From Dicaeum eximium (lineage: Eukaryota > Chordata > Aves > Passeriformes > Dicaeidae): 64,000 nt of DNA. The position numbers were made by a program, and so were the translations under genes. This document shows positions 39,201-51,000 of the stretch, in pieces; the first letter of the stretch is position 1, and each line of letters starts with the position of its first letter. Below the pieces are notes generated by a model. The model saw only the letters and a list, made by a program, of their open reading frames with translations. It did no database searches and was not told where the DNA came from. Where the stretch lies: NCBI GenBank assembly GCA_013396995.1, contig VWZP01005658.1:1263653-1327652 (forward strand), written 5' to 3'.

Positions 39201-42200
39201 AAGGGATCAGATTCCTCATGCACAGGCTTATGACCTTTGACAATTCAGGTTCCTTCTGGTTTTAGCTGATTTTTTTTCTCCCCTGACATCACTGAAGGAA
39301 AGCATCTCTGAGAATTCTGTCTATGTTTAAAAACACAGGTTAGCCAGGTTAGTGAACTGCTTAAAGTAATTGCCCATGGAAACAGCCCATAGCGTGTCAT
39401 TTCAGGAATTCCCACCCCTGAGACTCAAACTAACATTGGAAGAAGTTAAGTGAATATTGAAAATTATCAGATAATTTTAATGGCTTCTCCACTCATAATA
39501 TCTGGTACATTCATCTGCTAATTTGCAAATAAAAAGCATACCCAGCATGTATTAAACTGATTCTTCTGGTTGGGCTGCAGTACTGGTTCTGCATGAGTGC
39601 AGAAAAATAAATTTTATCCTCATATGTGACACCAGTTGCTGCTTTAATGCATGTAGTTGCCTGATAATGCGAGTTCTGACATTACTCACTTGTTCAGGGG
39701 ATTTATTTGCTCTCTTTCATTTAAATAAGATTTGTAATACATTAGGTCTTCCTTTACTCATAGAGGTGGAAAAATATGGAGAACAGACCTGTAAGATATG
39801 GTCTAAGTGATCAGTCCTACCAAACACTACCCATTGCTCCTCTTCACTTATATCATTTCAAACTCATCACCAGTAATTTTTCAGAATAAATTTTTAGTAT
39901 TTATTTCTGTTTATGTGTTGTTTTTCCATTTCTTTTATTTTTGTTGGCATTCTCTTTTCTTTAATGATGTATTCTAATTAATTGTTATCTGTAGCTTAGT
40001 CCCATGGTTGTTGTGGAGTCTTTGCCTGCAATCTTGTCTCCTTAAAGGATCAAAGTTTTATTTCACTCATTCCTAAAAGCATCTTAGTTCAAAGCCACCA
40101 GATCTGTTTTCTCTGCTATGCAAGATCCAGGCTGCTTTGCTGGAGTGTAAGAGCAGCTGTCAGCTCTGTGTGTGACAGTGCCAGGGTGTAAGTTCCAGTG
40201 GCACTGAGTGTGTGCCACATGCCTGCTGCCTGTAAGGAAGCTCTGATACAGCCACAGCTTCTGGATCTCTTCTCAGCTTTAAATACCATCCCTCTTTACA
40301 CCTGTGGTCAGCCCTAGCATGTTCATCAAATGTAAACAGTGCTTGGTTTCCATCAGGATCCTGTAAAACCAAAAAGGCTTTCCCTAGCCATTCTTTGTGT
40401 ACTATGTGCCACACCAGGTATTTCTGAGACGTAGCAAAGATCATTTTGTGTTGGTGATACAACAGGTTTTTTATTACACGCAGAGCAAGTTCTCAGAAAT
40501 AGAGAACTTACCTATTCTTGGGCTTGTCTTTTCACTTTTTAAAAGGTAAAACCTGCTTGCTGCTTCTCATCTCTGTTGAGTGTAGAGGCATTTTAATTTT
40601 TCCAAGTAACTATTCAGTCTAATGTTGCTTCTAAGCTCCACTGCTGTTTCCAAATTCTGAACTGAAGAACACTTTTAATTCCTCCATTTCCTTCTAGTAT
40701 TTACACAACAGGTGTGTTGAAAGCAGGTGCCAGTCCAAAAGACATGTTGGAAGACTTTTATTTGGCAGCCAGTATTTCTTTCAGATACATGATTGGCCAA
40801 AACCTGCATACATTTATAGGTTTGGTTTCATAAGCTTGAGCAGAGAAATTGCAGTTTTACTCAAGGGGGTGGGTTTATGTCCTTAAGCAGCTATGCAGCA
40901 GCATCCCAGACAGCCACTAACACAGGGGCCAGAAACAAGGAAGTTCCTGCCTCATATGTAAAAGGTTCAAGCATCTTTCTTCCTGCCTCTCAAATGATGA
41001 GGCAAACTGCAGGCTGGTATATTTAAGACTTTAATGTGGTGGTGTTTTTCCTTCACCATAAAAAACCCCACCAAACCAAAACCAGCCACCACAAACAAAC
41101 AAAAACCCAAACAATAAATCCTTATAGATCACACTTCCAGCTCCCCAACTGCAACATGCATCAAAAATGCTGCTTAAAGGAAAAGTGGCAGCTACCAGTT
41201 CTGGGCAGTTGTCTGCAGCTGCGCATCTGACCCCCAGGCTAACTGTTCACTGCAAGAAGCTGCTGCTGGAAATGCTAAATTATCAGAAGCCTGAAGACCA
41301 CTTGCCTGCTCTGCTCTGCAGTGACTGCTGGCATCCCAACCCAGGGCTTATGGCTTTGCCTTCAGCTATGGAAGCCAAAGGAAGGGAAGGTACTGATCAG
41401 GAGTTGATGTGCTCCCTGAGTTTCTGTTGAATTTGGGAGTGATGGTGATGTGTGATAGTCAGCAATTGGGCAGAGCTGTAGCCTCAATTTAGGAAGATAT
41501 GTATAGGTGACTAAGATAAGGTATAAACAGGCACAGAAACAGGTTAACACCTGAAGTGATTCTGTAAGGAAAATGAAAAATACCCTTGATTTATAACAGT
41601 TTGACAGTGAAAACTTTCTTTGGTGAGGTCAGGAAGCTAACTCCTAAATGCTAACATTTGAAGTTTTTATTTCTTAACAGCTCAGCTTGTAATCTCAATT
41701 AAAAGTTGCCTAAATACTGTATGGTGGGCACAATGAGCTGAAGGTGTATGATGACAAGTTATCTGTCCCATGGCTTCCTAGATGTGCTTTTTTTCCCTCA
41801 AGGTTTCCTGGTGAAGACAGGAATGACCTGAATAAACCACATGCTGTTCTGGTCACCCTTCCTGGAGTCCTCTGATCCTCACTTAGACAGAAAGCTTACA
41901 ATTAAAGCTCCAGCAAAGAAAGGGTTACCTTGATTAACAAATAAGAAGCAGCCAACACTGAGCCTCAGGAGATAAAAGAGATGAAAGAGAGAATGGTAGT
42001 TCTTGGTGTAGAGGAGCCTGACCTGCTTAAGCTCTGGGAAGAGAATCACTCTCCAGGAGATGAAAGAGGTACCTTGCTCACATGAATAAGATTAGCCTTG
42101 GCCTTGCTACAGAAATAGGCAATTTTATCTGGGTTAATAGGCCTAGAGCAGACGTGAAGAGATGACCAGATGGCAGAGCTCTGGAATGGAGTAGGACTGG

Positions 42201-43377
42201 TTTCCTCAGTTTCTAAACACAGTGAGGAAAAGCTTAGCAACAATCATGGAGTTGGAAGATGGCTGTAGGGTTATGAGGAGGTAAATCTCTAACAGTGAGA
42301 ACAAGACCATAGGCAAGGAAAGCAGAAGCTTGTGCAATTCTTGATTCCTTCAAGACTGTCTTGTTGGAATATCTGTTTATTTGGGGTTAAGATTGTATTC
42401 TACCCAATTTTTGTAGAGTGTGAAATACAAGATATCCTATCAGATAACCTAAAAGTCTCTCTTGCCTTAAAGTCTCCATCCCTCTCTCTTTCAGACAGTG
42501 ACTTCCCATAAAATACAAAAGTTATTATAATATTTTTGTTATTCATGGTGTAAAAAATGCATTAAAAATTACTCACCATGATCAATTACAAAAAGTAAAA
42601 AACTAAATGCATTTCATTTCAACTTGAAACACCAAGGGAAAAAATTGGGAAGGATTATTTCTAGATCAGGCAATTCAGATCAAAGTGCAGAAGCTTTATT
42701 AACCGTTGGTCAGTAAATATTTACTGATATGAAACACTATTCAATCCAGTCTCTCTAAGGGATTGCTTTAAAGCTTTTTGTTTCCTTCTAGTAAATAGAA
42801 GCAATTTCTCCTCAAAGTAATTATCACCCACTCAGGTGTCGTTTTCCCTCCCTCCCCCAAGTAGTCTCTCTTGTGTGTTTAGGTTATACATCGTTTCACG
42901 ATCTTTCTTTTAAGGCTGTGCGTTCTCCAAACTTTATTTCTATCAGTTTTCACGACTCATTTAGACACTGCACTGGGTGCAACTAAACCAAACAAACTGT
43001 AATAATTGACAACATATGTTTTTTATCTATGGTAGTCTTAAATGGTACAATTTCTATAATACTTCTGTCTGCCTGCTACTATCAAAATGCAATTTACTTG
43101 TGATTGTTGAAAATTATGCTTAAGCACATCTTGCATCTCCGGTAGGCTCCTGCTATCCGTACATCCATTTCCGTCTTGCAGGAAGTTTTGTGCTAATCGG
43201 TTCTTCATGACTGCTATGATAAATGAGCGTTTGGTGGAGCCAGGATAACAGAACTAGAGCGATTTTTAGGTTTTTGTTTCATCGTGAAACAATCTGATTT
43301 ACTAGGTAGCGGGCACGCGTCGAAGTGATTTAAGCACAACATCCTGAAGGTATCATTAAGCACTAATTAACTTACCG
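36269..43377 (-). other. SPHKAP: SPHKAP intron 1, proximal part
   Basis: This lies between the candidate 36.2 kb exon and the CpG island, and is probably intronic for any transcript starting in the island. It includes a locally G+C-richer patch near 38.25-38.6 kb that is open on both strands, which argues against either frame being real. The last 500 bases, next to the island, are AT-rich but keep many CpG dinucleotides. Confidence 0.7.
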
Positions 43378-43378
43378 A
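43372..43378 (-). other. second strong donor at the edge of the CpG island
   Basis: The minus strand reads GAGAGTCG/GTAAGTTA with last exonic base 43378. The sequence just upstream is not coding: the phase that fits exon 2 hits TAG within a few codons. It could end a longer or alternative untranslated first exon, or be fortuitous. Confidence 0.3.
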
Positions 43379-43759
43379 CTCTCTCGAGATGCTACGGCAT
43401 GAAAACCAGCTGTTAGAGCAAATTTAGACGACAACGTCTATTATTTCTTTCTATTGTAAGAAAACCCCTGTAATCCCTGCTTTAGGCGTAGGGCAGAGCC
43501 GCGGCGGGTGACCGACCAGCTCCGGGCAGGTGCAGCGCGCCGCCCGCCCTTCCGCAGCCGCCCGCCNGGAGCCCCTCCGCGCCCGGCAGCGGCTCCGCTC
43601 CGCCGCTCCCCCGCGGGCACCGCAGAGCCCAAGCGCGGCTCCTCCGTGACCGTTCTCAGGCCGGCGACCCCGTTCTCAGCCCCGCGGGCTGCCGCGCCGC
43701 GGAGAGCCCGGGCGGGGTGCTCGGCACCGTGCGGGGCCCCGCGGGCGCCCAGCGCCGAT

Positions 43760-43766
43760 ACTCACC
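43760..43766 (-). other. SPHKAP: strong splice donor of a probable untranslated first exon
   Basis: The minus strand reads CCTCCG/GTGAGTATC, one of the best donors in the island; the last exonic base is 43766. Read back in the phase needed by exon 2, the frame meets a stop (TGA near 43797) before any ATG. An exon ending here would therefore be untranslated, or would need another exon such as 36213-36268 to supply the start codon. Confidence 0.5.
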
Positions 43767-43878
43767 GGAGGCACCGGCGGCTCCGCGGCCGCCCTCACGC
43801 GGCNCGGCACCTCGGGCGCGGGGAGCCCCGGCGAGCGCCGTCCCCCCGCAGGGCAGCGCCGTGCCCGGCTCCTCGCAC

Positions 43879-43919
43879 CTGCGAGCCGCTGCCTGGCAGC
43901 CGGTGCCCGGCCGGGACAT
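43879..43919 (-). CDS. SPHKAP: candidate CpG-island first coding exon of SPHKAP (13 codons + 2 nt)
   Basis: Inside the CpG island the minus strand carries the only ATG between about 43.5 and 44.1 kb. It reads MSRPGTGCQAAAR and reaches a moderate donor CAG/GTGCGA in phase 2. The leftover AG joined to the first base of exon 2 gives Ser, so the product would start MSRPGTGCQAAAR-S-NFES.... The length (14 residues before Asn) is close to the human protein's 11 as I remember it, but the sequence is not similar and the Kozak context is weak (C at -3). The stronger donor at 43766 would leave this frame in phase 1, which does not fit exon 2. The alternative is that the island exon is untranslated and translation starts at 36268. 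Confidence 0.35.
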
Positions 43920-45418
43920 GCGGGAGGCGGCAGCCGGTCGGGAGCTGTCGGCCGGAGCGATGGAGGCAGCGGCTGCGGGAGTTCAGGACGGCTGCAGAAG
44001 TTCTGGCGTTGCGCTCCGGCTGCGGTGTGGGAGCAGGGACGTGCCAGCGAGGTGCTCGTTGACTCCAGAGAGAAACGGGCGGTCCTGGCTGAGTCCTCGT
44101 TACGAATGTCATGCTGCTCCCGGAGCCCCAGCCCCGTAAACCATGTGATTTAAATGACGGGGATTTCTTTCTGGCTGTCGCAGATGTGACACTCAAGCAT
44201 TTAGAAAGGAGCCTCGAGTTAACTACAACTTACGCCTTGTTTTGAGTTCATTCAGGCTATTTTATTTGGTTACTTTCAGCAAACATTGCCTAGTTTGTTT
44301 CCTTTTTCTTTTCAGGAAAATACCGAGTGCGTTGAGGCTCGTCTCTATCATGTTTGCATAACCATGTCAGAGACTCTGTGCGGTGCAAATGATTAGAATT
44401 GGTCTCTAGTCATGAAAGGAGAGATTAAAAGCACTTGAATCACAAGTGATGGATGCACGGTGCAAACATTGTTTTGAACCGAGAGCCTCCTGAGTTCGGC
44501 AGGAGTCCTTTTGCCTCAGGTGTGAAATTTGGAGGGCTGGAGACGACTGGTATTGCCTTGTAGTTCCCGGCAAGATTCCACTTGTGCTGTTTTCAGTAAG
44601 TTTAGTCTCAAGGTCAAAGCCCAGGATCTGCCCTGTCCAGTTAGTTGATGAGTACTATGCCTCTGTTTCCTTCTGTTAGTGACATAGGAAACACTCAACA
44701 GGAATTCAGCAGCAAAAACATGGCAGGAACTTACAGAAATCTACAAATGCTGCTGAAAGCTTGACTCATGCATGGTGAGCCCTGCTCTTTAGTCAATGCT
44801 CTGTACATAGGTTTGTTGAGTGAATTCAAACACAAAGAGGAAGGGCAGGAGGCAAGGGCAGTAAATTCATGTTTGGACAACCTTTTTTTTTTCTGCAATA
44901 AAGATTCAGTGTTTCTCTTCTTTAAATACATAATTCCTTTGCCTTTTCTACACCTTGCTATTGTCTTTAGCTGGCACATCATTATGAAATGGTTAAGTTT
45001 TGTGAGTTTTGGAAGGGCCTGGGGCATGTCGAGAGAATTATTTTATATATTAAATAAGGTTTTGTTCTCTGTTCCAATTTACAGTGCAGAAATTTCTTAA
45101 CCAACTTTGGCCAGAGGCACAGTATCATTTAACTACTGAATTGACACTGTGGTGTTAAGAAAGGCTACCTGAAGCCTGAAGGGTTTGTTATTGGTGACTT
45201 CCACTAGCCAAGAGGAAGAAGTTTCATTTTAATTTTTAAATATCTCAAGATTTTGTGCTAAGGATATGAATTACACCTTCTATCAACATGTGAAGTGACA
45301 TCAGAGACAGAAAGGCTAACAGCTACATGATGGTCACTGAAGTTAAAGGTGAATCAAAGCAATGAGAAGTATTGGGTTTTAAATGTAAAATGGAGAAGCT
45401 GAGGAAATAGAAACACAA

Positions 45419-45481
45419 CAGCCCAGCAGGAGGGTTGGACTAGGTGGTGTCCAGAGGTCTCTTCCCTGATTTCTGTGGTAC
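45419..45481 (+). mobile_element. CR1 LINE 3'-end fragment
   Basis: The stretch GGTTGGACTAGGTGGTGTCC followed by AGAGGTCTCTTCC is the hallmark 3' untranslated end of avian CR1 retrotransposons (consensus about GGTTGGACTAGATGATCTCC AGAGGTCCCTTCC). Only the last few dozen bases are present, as is typical of 5'-truncated CR1 copies. It is diverged, and the terminal octamer repeat is degraded. Confidence 0.8.
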
Positions 45482-46849
45482 TACCTAGGTGTCTCTTAGC
45501 CTGCATTTAGGCTACTGATTAAAGCCAGCCAAGGCTTATTTGCTTTACAAATATGGTTTTCACATTCGTATGCCTGGGTTTGCAGAACAGCTTTTTCAGT
45601 ATTGTTGAAATGTTTTGCTTCTGTTGTGAAGGGGAAGGATAGACAGACCTTCAGTTAGGGACTGAGAAAGGAAATCACCATTTTCTCTCAGTGATGTTGT
45701 CACTCCAGAAGTTCATAACAGGTTTTCTACTCTCTAATTTCAGATGTTTTGCTCTTGTGATTTGACAAAAGGGAAGAGCTCTGAGCCAGAAAAAGGTAGG
45801 AGAGGTTTTCCCCTCATTAGGGGTGGGACTATATGTTGCTCAGTCCTACCTTTGTTTGAGTTTTGTTCCCTGATGTGATAAGGCTCGGAATCCTTGTTTT
45901 TCCATCATAAACTCTGCCATTCATGGGTCCCTCACTCCAGCAGATAGCACTGACCTGACCAATGTACTGGTTTTAGTTTGATTTTTACTGTGTCCTTGTA
46001 GATGATGTGAAGCCCTCTGATTCTCCCCACATAATTTGATTTTCTCTCTTTTTTTTTTTCATTAGTAAATGTTTATTTTCTGTTTCGGTTGTCCTGCAAA
46101 AACTCCACAAACCTGTTGCACAGACATGTCCTCTTCTATTGCTTCTCCTCACTATTTCAGAGCCCTTCTTTGAGCCAGCCATTACAACTTGACTTCTTTG
46201 CAATCTACCAGAATTATCCTTTTCTCAGGTAGCCAGCACCCCTCTTCACTGAAAAGCCATAGTCTTTATTTCTGAGGGATTTAGCCAAGTACTACTTCGT
46301 GCCTTTGTTCTTATTCCTTGACAATATTGGCACATAGCCTAAAAAAAACCCCTATTCTTTTTCCTGGAATCCAACTTGACAGAAGAGAACTGATTACTGT
46401 CACACATTGACTTGTTTCAAAGCTGCCACCAGGAGTGTATTTTTCTCTCAGCTGTTAGATATGAATTGGCAACAGGAAGAGAATACTGTGGCATTTTAGT
46501 TTGCTGTCTTTTATGCGTCAGCCTAGGACACTGTTCCCATACTGGATGACAGAAGGTTATGGCCACAGAATACAATATTCTTATGTTTTAAGGGTACAGA
46601 CTATTCCAGTTGTTTAGATTTTGCTGATTTCAGATTTTATAAAAACCCAAAAGGCTGCTTAAAAATAATTAGTCAGCCCTTCTGTTGGGAAAAGAAGCAG
46701 AAGAAGCTGCTGCAGAGCTGTTAGTTTGAACTGACAGAAACTGAAACAATAGCACCAAACAAAGCTGACTGTCTCCTAAGAAAATATGTCAGTCATTCCT
46801 GAAAATCAGAGGGAGCTGATCACAAGGGCATTGATTAGACTTCAGCCAT

Positions 46850-47010
46850 TCTTTGAGACACTCCATACCCCATCTGGACATGGTCCTGCACAGCCTGCTC
46901 CGGCTGACCCTGCTGAGCAGTGGGGTTGGACTAAGTGCTCTCAAGAGCTCTCTCAACCCAGAAGATTCTGTGCTTTGTATGATTTCTGTGCTTTGTATGA
47001 TTCTGTGCTT
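46850..47010 (+). mobile_element. CR1 LINE 3' end, 5'-truncated copy
   Basis: The motifs run in the order expected for the CR1 3' UTR: CCATCTGGACATGGTCCTG, then CAGCCTGCTC...TGACCCTGCT, then GGGGTTGGACTAAGTGCTC and CTCTCTCAACCC. The element ends in a tandem array around GATTCTGTGCTTTGTATGAT, a degraded version of the short terminal repeats that close CR1 elements. No CR1 reverse-transcriptase coding sequence is present. Chance open frames cross the element. Confidence 0.9.
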
Positions 47011-47980
47011 CATTAGATTTGAAGTTTTGTTCACTTGCATTGAAAAACTCTCCCCAAAAACTCTGCTTATGCATGACTTTGTCTCAGGAACTCTACAACT
47101 CTGTACTGACCCTGTAACTGGATGGTATTTTCAGGAATAAATCAATGTTGTAGGGGACTGGAGGAAAAAGCATTTTTCTTTCCACTTGTCTTTGCTTGTC
47201 CTTTAGCTGCTTTGTACAAAATTCTCCTAATTAAAAGTACAGAGATGGAAAGCTTAGCATGTTGCAAAAGCAGGATCAAAAACCTGTCAGCATTTTGGCA
47301 TTTTCTGGACATAGGCATTATATTTCCAGAATAAATAGGATATTGTCAAATCCTGAGTATAGGGACCATCTCTCTTATGTAATAAAAAAATTTGATGCAG
47401 TTAGGATAAGCAGCACTTTATCCTAATAGGGGCCTTTGGACTAACACACTAGTGTTAATCAACAGGTATTTTAGGATGAACCTCTGTTTATCCTCCTCAC
47501 CCATGTTTGCTGTGCAGTTGGTGTGTGCACACAGATTACTGTTTTGATGGATATTTAGTTAGTCCTTTACAACTAAACTATATTCCTTTTACAATGACTG
47601 TTAAAGGGGTTCTATGTGGTTGTCCTGTAGTTACTGAAAAGTTTTTTAAATACAAACCACCTAGCATAGTTAATATTTGTCTACTAGATGTTTGCTTACC
47701 AAGATGGATATTGCAGTTGGCTGTATGACCATGTGTTTGATTATTGTGCATAAGCCATGACCTTGTGCAGTCAGGTTATTGATGAGGTTGCATAATTATC
47801 TCTGTTTTGTTGCCCAATAGATTGGTTGAGCACTTGCACTGTAGAGGGACACCTCTTTTACCCAAAATACCAGGTGTATTTTGCTTGTAGAGTTGCATTG
47901 GTTAAATTGTTTGCATTGAAGATTAGGTTGTTACTTTTTGTATGTTAGTATGTTTCAGACAAAGTTTGTTGTCCAGTACC

Positions 47981-48024
47981 TTGTTTGTTTGTTTTGTTTG
48001 TTGCTTTGATTTGATTTAGGTTTG
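47981..48024. repeat. TTTG-rich simple repeat
   Basis: Imperfect TTTG/TTTTG units followed by TTTGAT units. Confidence 0.8.
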
Positions 48025-51000
48025 GAGTTTTTTACAGTTACAGAGTTTTGTTCTGTCAATCAAAGTCCTGTTTCCTCTGAGATGGGTGCTTGGGCTGTGA
48101 CTAAAGCACCCTCAATAAACAAACTGGAATTGAAGAGGGGTCATCATGTGTTGTAATAAGAAAGTAGCATGACATCAGACAAAATTCTTACTGACAATGG
48201 CCAAGAGCTTTAGAGAAGGATGGTCTGGCCAAGATAGTTGTTAATGTAGTCAAAGAAAATGAACAGTGGTTTGTTGCTTCACTCCAGACTGGTGACACAG
48301 CTCCCCATTTAATAAATGCAGCTCATTGCCATAGGGCATAGGTGCAAGATGAGTTATTTTTCATCTGTGTACATATCTGCAACCACAAAGAGAATTTTTT
48401 CTAACATAACCTTATTTTTTTGGAGTTAATAGGCAAGTATAAATATTAAACCTTCTCAGTCTTGTCTGCCTGTCTCTCTCTAGCTCCTAAACCTTCACTC
48501 TATTTTCAGCCTACCTGTGTCCCTGGATAAGATGAAGGAAGAGAAAGGACTAGGAGATTGCATTTAAATTCTGAAAGATATATCAAGAATGATAAGCTGA
48601 CCCCAGATTTTTGAAATTCTGAATCATTTGTTGTCCCTCTCACACAGTAAACTAGAGAGCTCCAATGACTGAGTGTTCCAGCTGATTTCAACTCAGAGGG
48701 AAAGGAGCTGGTGTCTGCAATAAGCTCAAACTGAGCCACACAGTTCCTCTTAGGTTAAAAGTAATGCACTCATTTTATTCAGAACTGGTCTAGAAGCTGA
48801 TGATAATAACCAGCTGGTAGGCAATGAGCCATCATGTGTAGCATTAACTGAAATCTTTTAGGCATCTGAAGGTGATGATGCATGTAGAGTAGACAGAAGG
48901 TGACACATTCCCAAACACACTCCTTGTGTTCATCTCTGCTGCTCTGGGTTTTTTGATAAAGATGAAAAAAAAAATGCTTTTGGCTTCCCCTGTTCTCTGA
49001 GCATCCAAACCTAATGTCCCATAAGCTGTGAGAATATATTGTACAACTGCTGTGTGCTTGCTCTTGCCCTTTCCCACAGCTCCAGAGGTTGTTCAGAATA
49101 GTGCTGCTTACTTAAAAGGCTGTGCTGATAAGGGTCAGCTCTGTTTTCAGAATCCATGTAGAATTTCTAGATTATTCTGGATAATTAATGAAAATGGGAT
49201 CTGGAATTCTGAGTCTTCCTGAAAATTACCAGCATTTTTCATTGCTAAACTATTTTTGGAAATTTATCTAAATTTTAGCTGCCATCTTCCTATGTAGTGT
49301 TTCCCTCAGGCTTAGAATTTTTGGCTGTTCTCCTGGGAAATTTTAAAGTGCTGGGAGCAGTTAGATTTTAAATAGGTATTATATTTTGTATGCCCCTAGA
49401 AAAAGAGATCAAGTCAAAAGACTTACTAAACAGGTCTCATAGTAGCTATCAATAACAACTATCTATTTTTCCTTCATGTCAATAGGCAGGTAGGAAACAA
49501 GAAAAGATGAAAGAGGTAAAAAAGAGGCTGAAAAAGAAAATTCAAATACCAATGTAACTGATAATGCAGAATGTTTGATTTGATAGGGTTGTCTGTAGCT
49601 ATAGTGTGCTGTGCCTTGTAAGATTGTTATTGAAGCATAAAAATTGCATAGGTGATGTGAACATACAATTAAAATGTGAAGGAAAAAAGAAGCTTTACTT
49701 TTTTGGTGGATTTTTCATCTAAGGGTATACCAACTACTGTGTGCTAATTTTCTGTGTGGATGATATAATAATGAGATGCAATGTGAGAAATTGCTCATGC
49801 AATATATTTGAATAAATGACAGGATATGCTGACAATTAAATGCAGGTGTATGAAAAGAGCAGGAGAGCTACTACCAGTAAAATAAACTGAAAATATCTTC
49901 AGCTCTCCAATCTCATTTTAAACATCTTTGGTTGAACTTGCAAGAGAATAACAAAAAGCTAGCAATCTTTTTACAAACCAGAAGGACTTATTTAAGTGTG
50001 AAAACCTGACCTTTCATTTTTTTCATACTTTAGGCAGCTAAATTACCATGTACAGCTATTTAAATAGCTGCAGGAGGGGAGACTGTAAACAGGTGCCTAC
50101 AGTCACATACAAAATCCTATGGAGTTAAAAGTTTCAAAATTACCATGAAATCAATTTTCATCACCATATTAGCTAATGGTGTTTCTAGAACCATAAATAC
50201 CAGTTGTTAAACTTAAATGTGTATTTCCACTGTAACAGGTACACAGGCATGAAAGCCCCTCTGCACAGCCCTTTTATCATAGTTCAGACCTACTCTGTGT
50301 TCTGAGGAAATTTAAATAACAGGACCCTTACACCTGTAATCCTCTGTATTTTCTTAGTAAGCTTGTTTCAGGACAAATTTTTGAGATATCCGTGAGACCC
50401 AGGACAGGATTGCATCAGAGCCTAAATTTTTAAGGGCTGAAACACTTTTGAATGAAATTTTGTTTGTAGGGAAACCTAGGGATAAGACAGACAGATAACT
50501 AGCAATAAGGCACACTTTGGGAGGGTTTCAAGCAGGCAAAGGCAATTTCATTTATAGTTCTGAACAGAAAGAGCTTATCTAGATTTGGGGAGAAAATGGG
50601 AGTGTTTAGATCTTGATGACTTTCTGAAACAATTTTCTGATTTATGAGAAAAAGATTAAAGTTAAGATCCTATGACTGCATGTGAAGGCAGGCATTTCAT
50701 TCCACAAATCTCTGTTTTTCACTATATGCTTTCTGACTTCCGTCAGTGAATTTGCACCTCAGTGTTTATTTACAGTTTGATATAGAAACAGTAATAAAAA
50801 TGAAGCAAGCTACATGTACTTCTGCTATGTGTCTGACTTCTAATTCCTAAAAGCACAATTAGCTGGAGTCAGAGAGATGCCTCATTAAAAAAGGTAATTG
50901 AAGATTCATCTAGGGAGTTGTGTATTTGAGAAATAAGTGAGTGTTTCATGTGGATATGCAATGCAACTTCACTTGAATTGGATGACTTGCTCGTGGTTGA

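Larger units (their letters stand above)
1..43919 (-). other. SPHKAP: SPHKAP gene, 5' portion (partial, runs off the left edge)
   Basis: This is the extent of the minus-strand transcription unit, from the CpG-island promoter to the left window edge. Three clear coding exons (26681-26783, 20383-20493, 1413-1472) join in one open frame and match the N-terminal region of SPHKAP. The family is a large A-kinase anchoring protein that binds type I PKA regulatory subunits and sphingosine kinase 1. It is expressed mainly in neurons and heart, and in neurons it is linked to ER-plasma membrane junctions through VAP proteins (established knowledge). The paralogue is AKAP11. Only about 90 residues plus an uncertain start are encoded here; the acidic segment, the large central exon with the RI-binding helices and the conserved C-terminus must lie to the left. 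The 5' end is approximate because no transcription start is visible from sequence alone. Confidence 0.9.
43480..44115. promoter_or_regulatory. CpG island, probable SPHKAP promoter
   Basis: This block is very G+C-rich with dense CpG dinucleotides, in sharp contrast to the AT-rich, CpG-depleted surroundings. It contains a GC box (GGGCGGGG at 43710-43717) and no TATA box that I can see, as expected for a CpG promoter. All the best splice donors in or beside it are on the minus strand (43879, 43766, 43378), which points to transcription leftward into SPHKAP. Two single N bases (43567, 43804) mark uncertain calls. Long open frames on both strands here reflect base composition (few AT-rich stop codons) and are not taken as genes. 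A divergent plus-strand transcript is possible but unsupported. Confidence 0.85.

Noticed and set aside
43508..44139. Long plus- and minus-strand open frames in the CpG island (up to 184 codons, including one starting MEAAAAGVQDG at 43960)
   Set aside because: Extreme G+C content removes stop codons, so long frames arise on both strands. There is no recognisable domain, no fitting splice donor on the plus strand, and N bases interrupt two of them.
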